This document shows, in pieces, positions 1 to 11,976 of a stretch of 64,000 bases of DNA (positions are counted from its first letter, which is position 1; each line of letters opens with the position of its first letter). A program made the translations under genes and the position numbers. Origin of the DNA: Thinopyrum elongatum (lineage: Eukaryota > Streptophyta > Magnoliopsida > Poales > Poaceae); the NCBI GenBank assembly GCA_011799875.1, contig CM022298.1, positions 728,616,135-728,680,134 on the forward strand, written 5' to 3'. Under the pieces are notes generated by a model that had not been told where the DNA came from, searched no databases, and saw only the letters and a list, made by a program, of their open reading frames with translations.

Positions 1-171
1 CATTTAATTCTCAAACCTCTTCCCTGAAACCCGAGTATTATATAAATACATAAATATCTTGAGAAAAAAATGCAACAACGGTGGCACTCTGCTGGTGAAA
101 AACAAATAAATAGTGTTTCTTTGGAGCAGGTGAGGAATTCAGTCTGCTGCATCAACGAGTTACAACAACAC
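1..171. other. 3' flank of F-box copy 1, left of the Copia insertion
   Basis: This stretch matches, with point differences, the sequence near 14690-14790 downstream of F-box copy 2. It continues, after removal of the Copia element, at 9845. It therefore belongs to the duplicated F-box downstream region. No gene is visible. The last five bases (167-171, AACAC) are the target duplication of the Copia element. Confidence 0.75.
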
Positions 172-2013
172 TGTTGTGAAAATAACATAGCACGAGTATA
201 TTTGTCTACCCTCTAATTCCTCCACCAAGTCCGTGGTGCAGCTCACAATGCGTATTTGAGGCTAGAGGGTAGGGACATATTTATACTCATATTCCTGAAT
301 GTTCAAATCTGTATCCAGATTTTTTTTATTTTTTTTTTAGAAAAGGAGGATGACCCTCGGCCTCTGCATCTGGGAGATGCATGCGGCCACTTTATTAATT
401 ATTCTCGAGGACCTTACAAAGTATTACAACAATATGCCTGATACCGCCATCTTGGCAACATATGCCACTACTCCTATCCATATGATGAAGGGGTGCTAGC
501 TGGGCCAAATACCCAGACCACTCACCTAAACCTATCATCAAAAGCCGGAAGCCCCAGCCGAGCCACATACCGGGTCTGGGGCACAAACCGGTCTGACGCA
601 CTCACATGTGTCGTCGCCGCCATCTTCCACAGGTCCGTCTTCATAGCAGATATTGAGGCTTCTACCTTGTCTGGCCACTCCGCCATCGACGCCACCATGA
701 CGCCAGACAGCTACCTCCTCCTGCGCGAGTCCATCTACACGCATCGGGCACCGAGTCTCCACTGCGCCACGCCGCCGAGATCCGCCGTCTTCGATGCGGA
801 GGAGGAAACACCGCTCCACCTCTGGGCGCATCGCCGGCCACCTGCCGCGATGTCGTGCTAGTCAAGCCCCGGGAAAGCACGCAGGGAATCACGATCTTCA
901 AGACGACGCCCTCAGGAGGGGAAGCAACGTCACGCCATCGTCTGGTCCTGCACCGCAGGTCCTAGGCTTTCACCCGAAGAAAGTGACCCGAGAGCGGAGG
1001 AGGTCGGAGAGCTCCACAACGGCCCCCAGGAGGAGAGCGACATCCGCAGACGCCGCGCCGTCGGCTTTCGCCCGGAGCAACCCTACCTCCTCACCCTCAC
1101 GCTGCCGGACGAGGATGGGGGAACCCCAGCACCGCCAGCATGCGAACCCACTGGCCCAAGCACCTCCTGCGCGGCGGCGGCGCCATCACCACGCACGACC
1201 ACCAACCTCACCGCCGGCCGAAGCTAGCGGGCCAGATCGGCCGAGCCCGCCACGGCCAGATCTGAAACCTCGGGACGCCGTCGCGTCGAGGCAGCCACGA
1301 GCAGCCGGCAGCCCATCACCTGCGAGAGGACGAGGACGCCGCACCGGGCAGCCGCCACGCCGGCCCGAAACGCCGAGGACGAGTCTCCCACCACCACGGG
1401 CTCACGCCGGCAACCGAGGCCTCCGCGCGCGCGGAGATCCCCGCCGCCACCGTCCTCCGGCGCGGGCTTCGCCCAGTGGACTCATCCGGCGGCGGCGGCG
1501 GGAGGGGGGCGTGCTGTAGAGGGCGGCGGCGGCGGCGCACCTAGGGTTCCCCCGAGCCGCCCCGTGGACGACGCGGGGGTCGCCGGGGACGTCTCCCTTC
1601 CAAAATGTATAGAATTCAGTTAGACTCCTAATCGAATTAACCGACCACGATCATAACCGATTATTTTCCGAGTCAAATTCCTTCTTATCTCTAAGCACAT
1701 ATATGTGAGATATATGCCACGTTTAAATAGTATATGGTTCCTATTTAAACGTGTAGACTTATCAATCTACAGAGCCGAACCTGTAAATAGCCTAGCAAAT
1801 TCCAAACCCATACTGTGCCCAGGCATATAATTCCAGTACATATATATAGACTGTATTCCAGTATAGTTTGTACCCGGCTTCCTTGAGTAAACTTCCTCAA
1901 GTTCAATTGCAAATATTTGTACCAATCATTCATACAACAATTCCGTATGATTTCATTCATCAACCAAATAAATGTAGTATATAATGTTTTGGAAGACACC
2001 AAAAATTCCTACA
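172..2013 (-). repeat. 3' LTR of the Copia element, interrupted
   Basis: Bases 172-320 and 1611-2013 match the uninterrupted LTR at 9293-9844 nearly base for base. The 321-1610 segment is foreign. Small differences (for example TGTTGTG against TGTTGCG at the outer end) show the two LTRs have diverged only slightly. Confidence 0.93.
321..1610 (-). mobile_element. Poly(T)-headed retroposon-like insertion in the Copia LTR
   Basis: The insert begins with a T-rich run (321-339), the complement of a poly(A) tail, and becomes very GC-rich towards its other end (about 1000-1560). This points to a poly(A)-tailed element inserted on the minus strand. Removing it restores the LTR exactly at the CCAGAT/AGAATTC junction seen at about 9441. 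No convincing target duplication longer than 2 bp is visible. Long open frames in the GC-rich part do not look coding. The family is a common Triticeae-like repeat, but I cannot name it with certainty. Confidence 0.7.
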
Positions 2014-2036
2014 TCCCCGACTTGTCTGAAAAACAT

Positions 2037-5000
2037 TCAATCAAAAATCCTAAGGCCCATGTTCCTGACATGTTTGCAAAACAATTCCTGACTAAGAGGT
2101 TTAGTCAGTGGATCTGCCAACATATCAGTACCACGCAAAAACTCAAGCCGAACAGTTTTCAGCCTATTTATTACATCTCTAATATAATGGTACTTTCCCT
2201 CAATATGTCTAGCCCTGCTATGAAACTTGGGATCCCTGGAAAGTTTAATCGTCGCTTGATTATCACAATAAACAGTGACCGGATCTGACGCATTTTCAAC
2301 TATCTCTAGAGAAACCAGAAAGTTCCTCAACCAAACGCCATCTTTTACAGCTTCATTCGCAGCAATGTACTCTGCTTCCATAGAAGACTGCGCCACAGAA
2401 GTTTGTTTCTTGCTCTTCCAAGAGATGGCACCTCCAGCCAAAGTAAATAGACAACCTGACGTCGACTTCCTTTCATCAAGGTCTCCCTGCCAGTCAGCAT
2501 CAGTATATCCCTGCAGCTGAAGATTATCACCATTAAAGCAAAGAGAAAAGTCCATCGTTCCTTTTATATATCGCATAGCATATTTTATTTGCTTCCAATG
2601 AGCTTCCCCAGGATTTTTCTGAAATCTGCTCAACATTCCAACAGTGTGACACAAATCTGGTCTAGTAAATAACATTGCATACATAAGAGACCCCAGAGCA
2701 GAAGCATAAGGTATATTTTTCATTTCCCTTATTTCCTTAGGAGTTTTAGGACATTGTTCCTCACTAAGTTTAGTTCCTTTTATCATTGGTACATTTGCAG
2801 GTTTGCAATCTTCCATAGAAAATCGTTTCAAAACAGTTTTGAGATAAGCTTTTTGAGACAGCCCCAAAACTTTCCTTTTCCGATCCCTATGTATTTCCAC
2901 CCCCAAAACATAAGAGGCTTCCCCCAAATCTTTCATATCAAAAGTGGATGATAACCAAGGTTTCACTTCCATTAAGGTTCCCTCATGGTTTGAAGCAATT
3001 AAAATGTCATCGACATACAAAGATAACAATGCAAAGTTTCCTCCCACTATTTTGAAATAAATACAGTGGTCTCCTTCCATCATAGAGAAACCATATGATG
3101 TGATTGCAGCATCAAATAAGGTATTCCATTGCCTTGAAGCCTGCCTCAAACCATAGATTGATCTTTTTAACTTACATACTTTATTCTGATTTCCTTTTTC
3201 CACAAAACCATCTGGTTGTGTCACATAGATTTCCTCTTTTAAATAACCATTTAGAAAAGCAGACTTGACGTCCATTTGATGGAGATCAAGATCAAAATAA
3301 GCAGTTAAGGCACATAAGATGCGAATAGAAGTGAACTTTGCAATAGGAGAAAATGTTTCCACAAAGTCTACTCCTTCCTTTTGTGTATATCCCTTAGCAA
3401 CTAATCAAGCTTTATATTTTTCCACACCTCCTGAAGCATTGAGTTTCCTTTTGAATATCCATTTAGATCCTATGGCCTGGCGGTTTTGGGGTAAATCAAC
3501 AAGTTCCCAAACACCATTTCTTTCCATGGAGTTTAGTTCTTCCCGCATAGCTTCCAACCATAGTCCAGATTCCTCACAATCAATGGCCTGTTTGTAAGTT
3601 TTAGGTTCTTCCTCTAAAGACACTTTAGAGTGTACTTCCCCTAGAAACACAAAATAATCATCTAGATAAGATGGTGTTTGTGTGTTCCTCCCACTTCTTC
3701 TAGGCATACTAGTTGAGGGAGTCTCTTCCATATTTATGTCAGGGATTTGGCTTGAAAGATTACCGGTAGAGTCATTTACTACTTCCTTGGATTCTCCTTC
3801 TATCAATTCCACTCTAGCTCTCTTATCACGACGAGGAGTGTCCTGATCTAAAAACATAGCATCTCTGCTTTCCAATAACTTCTTATTGTTGGGATCATAA
3901 AACCTATAACCATTGGAACCAGTAGAATATCCAACAAAGATTCCTGGAGTGGTCTTAGGTTGCAGTTTGGTATGGTTCTGGCTCGGGATTTTAATTTGAG
4001 CATTGCAACCCCAAACAGCCAGGTGCCTTAGTGTTGGTTTCCTCCCTTTCCAAAGCTCATAGGGAGTGACTTTTACTGATTTTGAGGGTGAATGATTTAA
4101 CAAATAAACTGCAGTATGCAGTGCTTCCCCCAAAAAACTTAAAGGTAAATCCGAGTAAGCCATCATGGATCGAACCATATCCATCAACGTCCTATTCCTT
4201 CTTTCCGCTACACCATTTTGTTGGGGTGTGTAGGGTAATGTGTAGTGGTGTACTATGCCATGTTCTTTACAGAATTCATCCAAAATTCCGGATGTGTACT
4301 CTCCTCCTCTATCGGTCCTAAGGACTTTAATTTTCCCATTTAATTGGTTTTCCACTTCAGCCTTGAAAGTTTTAAACATGTCAAAACCCTCAGACTTGTG
4401 TTTAAGGAGGTAGACATAACCGTATCGGGAGAAGTCATCAATGAATGTAATAAAATACACCTTCTGTCCTATCGTGGGTGTTGTCATTTCCCCACAAATA
4501 TCTGAATGGATTATGGCTAAGGGCTCACTAGATCTTTCGGCTTTAGGAAAGGGAGCTCTAGTCATTTTTCCCATGATGCAGGCTTCACATATTCCATAAT
4601 CTTCCCATTTAAAATTCAGAATTCCAGAACTAATCAATCTTTTAATTCTGTTCTTTGATATATGTCCTAGCCTTAAATGCCACAGATAGGATTCAGAACA
4701 ATTGTCATTTCCGGCTATACTCCTCACAATGGAGTGGTTTTCAGCAACTAAACTGTCCATAGCATCAATATCGGAAACATCTTCAATATAATAGAGGCTT
4801 TCTACACGGTTCCCTGATTGTATTAATTTTCCTTTTAGCAATATTTTAACCTTCCCATTGCCAAAGTTAACATCAAAGCCTGCAGATTCTAATCTAGATA
4901 CCGATATGAGATTTTTCCTCATATCTGGAGCAAATACAGTATTCTTAAGGAGTAATATTCCTCCACTTGGGAGTTTTAGATTATAGTCCCCAATTCCTAG

Positions 5001-6110
5001 TATATCTGCCTTTGATGTTGTTCCTAGATACATAAATCTAGTTCCCTTTTGTATTGGTTTAAATGAACAGAAAGAATTCCTATCTCTTGCAATGTGTGAG
5101 GTGGAGCCAGAATCAACCACCCAACTATTTGACAAGGAAGTTGTGAATAGAGATTCTGAACATACAAAAACATGTGACATACCATCAGGTGAAGAATTTC
5201 CCCTTCTATTATCCTGATGCTTGGACTGGTTGTTGTTATACTTCTTATCATCTGGCTTCCTCTTCTTAGTGCACTCAGATCTGAAGTGTCCTTGTTCACC
5301 ACAATTATGGCAGTTAAATTTCCTCTTGTCAACCTTCTGATTTGAGTTTCTTCCATTGTAATCATTCCTGTCACGCTTCTGATTTATTTTATCCCTCAAA
5401 TATGTCCCATATTTCCTCTTTTGCCAATTCCTCTTGCTTGAAGACTTGTCCTCACCAAGGTGTAGTTCATCATGTTGAGACCTTCTTTCTTTCCCTTGTG
5501 TGGACTTCCTGTCTTCTTCCATGAGTAGATGATGCCTTAGCGTCCTCATGTTTAGCACGCGCTCAGTATGACAAAAGGATATTTTAAATTGTTCCCAAGA
5601 GTTTGGCAAAGAGTTAAGAGCAACCATAACTTGAACTTCTTCAGGGAACGGGTATCCAGCATTCTTTAGTTCCTCTACTAACACACATAATTTATTCAGA
5701 TGTGTACTAACAGCTGTGGTATCTGTCATCTTCGCAGTCAAAAATTGATTCACCAAGCTAAGAACTTTGATAAGTGAAACTTCCCCAAAGTCCTTTTCCA
5801 ATCTCCTCATTATTTTGCGAGCTGATTCCTCTGGTTCATATTCTCCGGCTAGAGAATCAGACATAGATCCAAGCATAAACACTCTAGCCTTTTTGTTGTC
5901 TTTAGTCCACTGAGTAATTTCCTCTCGATAGCTTTCCTTTTCCTCATCTTCTGCCTCTTTAGATGGTTGTGTAGGCTTAGATTGAGTAATGATATAATCA
6001 ATGTTCTCAGCAGTAAGGAGAAACATAATCTTTCTCTTCCAGACAGTAAAATTTGATCCATCCAATTTACAAGATCTAAGTAACTCAGCAAACACACTGT
6101 TGGAAGCCAT
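2037..6110 (-). pseudogene. Copia gag-pol polyprotein with one nonsense codon
   Basis: A 1358-codon frame runs from ATG at 6110 to a stop at 2037-2039, interrupted only by TGA at 3405-3407; the frame is the same on both sides. Domains in order: gag; a zinc knuckle (CHNCGEQGHFRSEC); aspartic protease (VVDSGSTSH); integrase HHCC and DDE region (TDRGGEYTSG, PYTPQQNGVAERRNR); reverse transcriptase (YVDDILIAS); and RNase H (TDADWQGD ... SSMEAEYIAANEA). The polyprotein would normally be processed into capsid-like gag, protease, integrase and reverse transcriptase in the cytoplasm. The TGA lies between integrase and reverse transcriptase, where family members usually have an Arg or Lys codon, and is consistent with a CGA-to-TGA change. 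No frameshift was seen, so this single lesion blocks full-length pol. Confidence 0.93.
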
Positions 6111-6648
6111 CAGGGGTGACGATTACCGTGGTAAAAATTCCAAGTAGCACTTGTACTTCCACGCTGATTAGTAGCAGCAGAAATTCCAAACAACACTTGT
6201 ACTTCGACGCTGATTAGTAGCAGCAAACTCACGTGTGATTTGCAGATTCCGAGTAGCCGGCGGCCGCTCGTCTTAGTCGTCGAAGCAAAGGATCTACAGC
6301 AGCGAACTCTGCAGATCGGATGTCCCGGCTGGTTGTAGACGAGGTGGCGGTCACGGCGTGGGTGGCGAGGTGGCGGCCGCGACGGGTACGGCGAGGCGGC
6401 GGTGGAGACGGCAAGGCGTCCGCCGCGGCAGGGACGGCGAGGCGGCGGTCGCGACGGGGACGGCGAGTCGGCGGCCGCGGCGAGATCGGGCGAGCGGGGT
6501 AGGCGGGATCGAGCGAGCTGCGTTGAGGAGATCGATCGATTCTATGGCTTGGTTCCGGATCTTTGGAGGAGTTCGTAGCGGAAGCTGTTTCCAGGAAAAT
6601 AGCCAGAGGATGACGTCCGTTTTCCTATCTCTAAACAAGAGATTTTGT
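6111..6648 (-). other. Copia leader, left part
   Basis: This untranslated leader lies between the gag start and the LINE insertion. It contains a short imperfect direct repeat (about 6137-6175 and 6182-6222) and a GC-rich stretch (6340-6500) whose open frames are repetitive Arg/Ala/Gly and not credible proteins. It continues at 9253-9292 after the LINE. Confidence 0.7.
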
Positions 6649-9240
6649 CGTTCTTACGCTCATGGGCCCCTGGTCCTGACGGACTGTCCTTTCTGTTTTA
6701 TCAAACTTTCTGGGATGTGATCAAAACTAATTTTATGGCGTTAGTTAGAGACTTTGAGGAAGGTAAACTAGACATGCAGAGATTGAACTTTGCTTTAATT
6801 GTTCTTATTCCTAAAGAACCTGACGCCAAGGACATGAAGAAATTTAGACCGATCAGCTTGAGTAATTGCGGGGTAAAAATTTTCTCTAAAGCTATGACCA
6901 ACAGGGTCTCCCCCGTGGGTCGTAGATTAATCTCTTCTAACCAAACTGCTTTTATCAAAGGTAGGTATATTTTGGAGTGTTGTGATGGCACATGAAGTGA
7001 TTCATGAGGTTAAGAAATCTGGATCTCAAGGTTTAATCCTCAAGTTGGACTATGAAAAAGCCTATGATCGAGTCAACCGGGAATTTTTATTTGAAATGTT
7101 GCAATCTAGGGGTTTTTGCCCCAAGTGGATATCGTGGATTAAATGTACGTTGATTAACAGCACATTTGCTGTGAGGATCAACGATACTAATGGTAATTAT
7201 TTCATAGGTGGGAAGGGGCTTAAACAAGGGGATCCGCATTCTCCCCTGTTGTTTAACTTGGTGGCCGATGTTTTTACAAAAATATTGAAAAAGGCTGCTT
7301 CCCAAGACTTAATTTCTGGGCTTCTGTCCAATGTAATTCCAGGGGGGGTAGTAAGTCTGCAATATGCAGACGATACTATCCTTTTCTTGGAAAACACTGT
7401 TCATAAAGCCAGAAACTTTAAATGGTTTTTATCTTGCTTTGAAACTCTCTCAGGGATGAAAATTAACTTTCATAAAAGTGATTTGATGACAATAAATGTG
7501 GAAGATGCAGTGGCTAATGAAATTGCTCAGATTTTCTGTTGTAAAAAAGGATCCTTCCCTATTAAATATTTAGGAGTGCCTTTGCACTATGACAAACTGA
7601 AGAGGGAAGATCTCCAACCCATTATTGATAGGATTATAAAAGGCATATCTGGTTGGCTTGGGAGATATTTTACCTATAGGGGGAAGATTGTTTTGTTATG
7701 TGCATGTTTGATCAGTATCCCTGCGTATCTTATGTCTGTTATTAAATTCCCTAAGTGGGCAATCAATGCCATCAACTCTCAGATGGCACACTTCTTTTGG
7801 GGAAATGTTGGAGGCCAACACAAGTATCATCTAGATAATTGGGGGCTAGTTACTAGGAAGAAAGAGTATGGGGGTTTGGGGATACCCAACATCAAAGAGT
7901 TTAATATGGCTTTACTGGCTTCATGGGGAAAAAGGTTTTTTGATGATACTGACTCAGATTGGAAAAAGATCATTCTTCATAAATATAGAGTGAACTCTCC
8001 CAATCTCCTCTGGGCAAAAGGTGATGGGGACTCTACCTTCTGGAAGAGCATCACCTGGGCTTTGGCTGCTGCAAAAAAAAATTACAGATGGAGATTGGGC
8101 AATGGAAAGCTAATAAATTTCTGGCACGATGTCTAGATAGGGGATTGCTCCCTGAAGGTACAATTCTGGGATCTTTTTTGCATCTGTAACCAAACGGAGT
8201 GCACTGTAGCTCAGGTGTGGGACGGATGCGAACTTAAGCTATCTTTTAGGAGATGTGTTGATCAAGGTGGCTTAGATCGATGGAAACAGCTGCTTGACAT
8301 TGTTCAGCAGTGCACTCTGACAGCTGAAACTTATGCCAATTTGGTCTCTGGAACCTAATGGTACATATTCAGTAAAATCCTTCTATAAACACATTAACTT
8401 TGGGGGGATAGCTTCTGCTATCAGAGATGACCTTTGGAAAATTCTTTGCCCTCAAAAAATTCATGTGTTCTTGTGGCTGTGTGCTCATAACAAAATCCTA
8501 ACTAGAGATAATCTTGCTAAAAGGAGAGAGGTGGAAGATCCTTCCTGTCTCTTCTGTGCTGAACTTGAAACTGTTCAACATTTACTGTTCGATTGTGTGG
8601 TTGCTCAACATGTTTGGGGCTTTGTGTCTGACTTCTTTGGGATTGATAGAATAGCTAATTTTGAAGATATTTTTGCCTTCTGGCATGTGCATAAGAAAAA
8701 ACCTGTACTGAATATGGTAATTGTTGCTACCTTGTGGAGCGTGTGGAGACTAAGAAACAAATTTTGTTTTCAGGGGCAGAAAATGGAAAAATGTGAACTG
8801 CATTCTTGCAAAGCTAAGCTGTTATTTGCACCAGTGGAAGGTTCTCTGCGACGATGCTCAAGCAACCCTGCTCCAACGATGCATTCTTCTGCTGGACAAG
8901 CGGCGTGGAGAACTGATGCGAATCGCATGGAAATGAGACGTGGAAGGGGCGCATGAGATGGGAAGGGGAAAGGCGGAAGCTGATGCTCGCAACTGAAGAT
9001 CCTACTCTGGCTTCGCTTTCTCTATTTTCTTTCGCTCATGGGTTCTGTAATAATAAAGTTAGAGAGGTTATTTCAGTGTTTTGCGGAGAGAACTTCTGCT
9101 ATCTGGCTCTGGGTGTATTAGTCCCCTGGAGAGTAGCTTTTATTTCCCGGTTCGGTGCTAGACTTATGTGTGACTGGATTTTGTTCTACTTCAATCTATA
9201 AAATTGGGGCAGGGGGGCAACCCCTTTCGTTCAAAAAAAA
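6649..9240 (+). mobile_element. LINE (non-LTR retrotransposon), 5'-truncated
   Basis: The element ends in a poly(A) run just before 9241 and is flanked by a 12-bp target duplication AAGAGATTTTGT (6637-6648 and 9241-9252). It begins inside the reverse transcriptase region, so the 5' end, including any ORF1 and the endonuclease, is missing. This is typical of incomplete target-primed reverse transcription. It inserted in the Copia leader, opposite in strand to Copia. Confidence 0.93.
6650..8956 (+). pseudogene. LINE reverse transcriptase remnant with C-terminal zf-RVT domain
   Basis: The first frame (6650-6993) carries the fingers/palm start (WAPGPDG ... LIPKEPDA ... FRPISL) and breaks by frameshift near 6980. 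The next frame (6982-8136) has the RT catalytic YADD box (LQYADDTILF) and the downstream thumb region, ending at TAG 8134-8136, where the frame continues beyond. A further frameshift near 8335 leads into the zinc-binding reverse-transcriptase domain typical of plant L1-like LINEs (IWSLEPNGTYSVKSFY ... CPQKIHVFLWLCAHNKILT ... CLFCAELETVQHLLFDC). With two frameshifts, one stop and a missing 5' end, it cannot make active protein. Confidence 0.9.
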
Positions 9241-9274
9241 AAGAGATTTTGTTTCGGCCGTCAAAACTCTAAGG

Positions 9275-9292
9275 GATCTGCTCCGATGCCAA
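9275..9292 (-). other. Copia primer-binding site
   Basis: Immediately inside the 5' LTR the minus strand reads TTGGCATCGGAGCAGATC. This resembles the plant Copia primer site TGGTATCAGAGC, complementary to initiator tRNA-Met, with two differences in the core. Confidence 0.75.
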
Positions 9293-9844
9293 TGTTGCGA
9301 AAATAACATAGCACGAGTATATTTGTATACCCTCTAATTCCTCCGCCAAGTCCGTGGTGCAGCTCACAGTGCGTATTTGAGGCTAGAGGGTAGGGACATA
9401 TTTATACTCATATTCCTGAATGTTCAAATCTGTATCCAGATAGAATTCAGTTAGACTCCTAATCGAATTAACCAACCACGATCATAACCGATTATTTTCC
9501 GAGTCAAATTCCTTCTTATCCCTAAGCACATATATGTGAGATATATGCCACGTTTAAATAGTATATGGTTCCTATTTAAACGTGTAGACTTATCAATCTA
9601 CAGAGCCGAACCTGTAAATAGCCTAGCAAATTCCAAACCCATACTGTGCCCAGGCATATAATTCCAGTACATATATATAGACTGTATTCCAGTATAGTTT
9701 GTACCCGGCTTCCTTGAGTAAACTTCCTCAAGTTCAATTGCAAATATTTGTACCAATCATTCATACACCAATTCCGTATGATTTCATTCATCAACCAAAT
9801 AAATGTAGTATATAATGTTTTGGAAGACACCAAAAATTCCTACA
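9293..9844 (-). repeat. 5' LTR of the Copia element (552 bp)
   Basis: This intact LTR starts TGTAGG and ends CAACA on the minus strand. It matches the interrupted left LTR and is followed by the target duplication AACAC at 9845-9849. As the upstream LTR it would carry the promoter; no TATA position is asserted. Confidence 0.95.
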
Positions 9845-10769
9845 AACACTACGGCTCGAATGCCGGTTCATTGCTCAATAACCTACCAGTGCTCATGAGA
9901 GAATGCGTTGTAATTATTAAACTCAAATGCCAACATATCCCAGAGTTTGTTTATGATGCTAAAGCTCATAGGACAGAAGCTTTCAACTCCATGCAGAAGA
10001 TTCAAGTGATCATCTAGAGGCGTCAAAAATTTGAGCCTCTGCAAGCTCCACTCCTACATCAAACTTTAGGCTAGCTAAGTGCTCTTTCTCTTTAGTTACT
10101 GAAACCTCGGTATATATGTATATATCTTGAGAAAATCTACATGTTCATTATTCAAACTAACCTTGATCATCGACAGGCAGGAAGACCACTTATTCCAGAG
10201 TTGGTTTATGATGCATGCCACAACTTGGTTGCAGTTTGAAACAATCTAAAGGGAAATACTAGTATAAAAACCCTGCCAACCAAACAGGCTCTCAAGTCAC
10301 CCAAGCATATATACTGTACTCCCTCTGTAAAGAATTATAAGAGCGTTTAGATCACTACTTTAGTGATCTAAACGCTCATATATTTCTTTACGGAGGGAGT
10401 ATTAGTTAGTGAGTTAAATAAAGTACACTACCTTAGTTAGCAGCTGTGCTGCACACTGCAATAAATCACTTTCGGAAAACAATAATCTATCCATCCTGGA
10501 AAACAAATGCAGCTTTGTTGTTAGCTTGGTTGCAGTTTGGAATAAATCATTATAACTACTGTTCTCCTCTGTTTAGTTCAAATTAAACCTGTTAATCCAG
10601 AAACCTTAGAAAACAATAATTGCTTACTAATATTGGTTGCAACCATCATATTGAACTCCTTAATTCAGAAGAAGCCTGTTATTGCATCTGTACTGTAGCA
10701 ATGCACATAATAAAGTACTCGTACTTAACCCACCCAAGCTATGAATGAAATCAGTCACCATATCTATTA
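9845..10769. other. Downstream flank of F-box copy 1
   Basis: This is non-coding sequence that aligns in pieces with 14800-15565 downstream of F-box copy 2, including the shared phrases around 10020-10080 and 15000-15060. It contains one Stowaway MITE, annotated separately. No other gene is seen. Confidence 0.7.
10319..10399. mobile_element. Stowaway MITE (Thalos-like), 81 bp
   Basis: It is an almost perfect palindrome starting CTCCCTCTGTAAAG and ending CTTTACGGAGGGAG, with TA target duplications at 10317-10318 and 10400-10401. The central inverted motif is GATCACTACTTTAGTGATC. Size and ends fit the Triticeae Stowaway (Tc1/mariner) family. Confidence 0.93.
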
Positions 10770-11976
10770 TCATGGGATGGAAGGCATGAACCATGCCGGC
10801 GGTGGCAAGCTCCGGTACCGCCCAAGGCCCTCGACCTTCTCCCCGATGCCATCCTTGAGGCTGAACACCCAGACGCCATTGTAGTTGTAGTAGCTGTTCC
10901 ACGCCCCCGGATCATCCTGGTTGTAGTAGTAGACGCAGCCAGCCTTGAGCTCCGGGTGCTCCCTTGTCGGCACGCACAGCGAACCGTTCACCCCGACGAA
11001 CAGCGCGGTGTCGCCGATGTCGTGCGTCTCCTTCCACCCCTCCCTGTCGGTGTCGAGGACCTGCACGTTGAAGGAGCGCGTTCGCCGACCGTTGAACTCC
11101 CTGAGCACGACCATCAGCCGCCCGCCCGGCGCCGCCACAAGGTACTTGCGGTGGTCCGGGTCGGCCGGTAGCGGCAGCCTCGGCGCGATCACCGTGCTTG
11201 TGAACACGTCGCGGGTGTAGGTGTCGCGCTCCTCCCACGCCTCCAGTTGGCCAGAGTATGTGATCGAGTAGAACCTGCCGTCATGGTGGACCGCGTCCTC
11301 GACGCCATTGCGCGAGTGCAGCCTCCACGAGCTGGAGCCGCCCTCGGATGTGGTGACGGGCTCGATGCCGTCACGCGGGGGTGGGGACGGCATCCTCCAC
11401 GCGTCGTCTCCTGCCATCGCGAAGGCCACGAAGCCGTAGTGCGTCCCCGTGATGAGCATGGCGACGTCGGTGGAGTCGGAGAGAAGGACCTTGCGGTAGA
11501 GGGAGTGCCGCATCTCCTCGGCTCTCACCGTCATGGTGCGGTAGGGGTACGACGGCGGCCCCCTTAGAAACCTCATCACGTGGAGTGTGAATTGCTGCCG
11601 CCCACGGTGGGCGTAGAGGCCGGGGATGGTGTCGATGGCCGGGAGCCCCCGCTGATCGCCGGTGACGGGGTTGAAGAGCCACAGCCGGGCCCGGTCGTCG
11701 GCGGTCACGAGCCACCCACAGCAGGAGGAGCCGAGGATGGCATGTTGGGGCCCCGGGGCGCGCACGGCTGCGGCGTGGCGTTCGGCAAGGGAGAAGAGAG
11801 TGGCGGTCTCCGGTGCGTCGCCGGGCTGGACGAGACACGGGGCCTCCGGCCTGAACGCGTGGTGTGAGCCACGGAAGACGGCGGCGAAGGCAAGGCGATC
11901 GAGGAGGCTGAGGCGGCCGTGGATGTTGGCGAGCGACGGAGGCCGCGGCGGCGGCGACAGCCTTCTTTCGCTCCAT
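10770..11976 (-). pseudogene. F-box/DUF295 gene copy 1, frame broken near the start
   Basis: The ATG at 11974-11976 opens a frame (MERKKAVAAAA...) that matches the start of F-box copy 2. A 7-bp deletion around 11931-11938 removes part of the F-box and shifts the frame. The rest of the gene stays open in the correct frame to TGA at 10770-10772. It matches copy 2 through the DUF295 domain (GWLVTADDRARL, HSLYRKV, GRFYSITYSGQ, GDTALFVGVNGSLCV) and the PPPAWFMPSIP end. No ATG in the correct frame lies upstream of the conserved core. It would have acted as an SCF ubiquitin-ligase adaptor. A shorter protein from an internal start is possible but would lack the F-box. Confidence 0.85.

Larger units (their letters stand above)
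172..9844 (-). mobile_element. Ty1/Copia LTR retrotransposon, full ends, nested insertions
   Basis: The element reads on the minus strand. Its two LTRs start TGTAGG and end CAACA on that strand: the 5' LTR is 9293-9844 and the 3' LTR is 172-2013. A perfect 5-bp target duplication AACAC flanks it (167-171 and 9845-9849). A primer-binding site abuts the 5' LTR and a purine-rich tract (minus strand, 2014-2025) abuts the 3' LTR. The internal part holds one long gag-pol frame. The element carries a poly(T)-headed insertion in the 3' LTR and a truncated LINE in the leader. It landed in the downstream flank of F-box copy 1, and the equivalent site beside copy 2 (about 14817) is empty, so it inserted after the local duplication. 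Copia assignment follows from the order integrase, then reverse transcriptase. Confidence 0.95.

Noticed and set aside
794..1519. 241-codon open frame on the plus strand
   Set aside because: Arg/Pro/Ser-rich low-complexity translation within a GC-rich retroposon end; no domain and opposite to the element's inferred strand.
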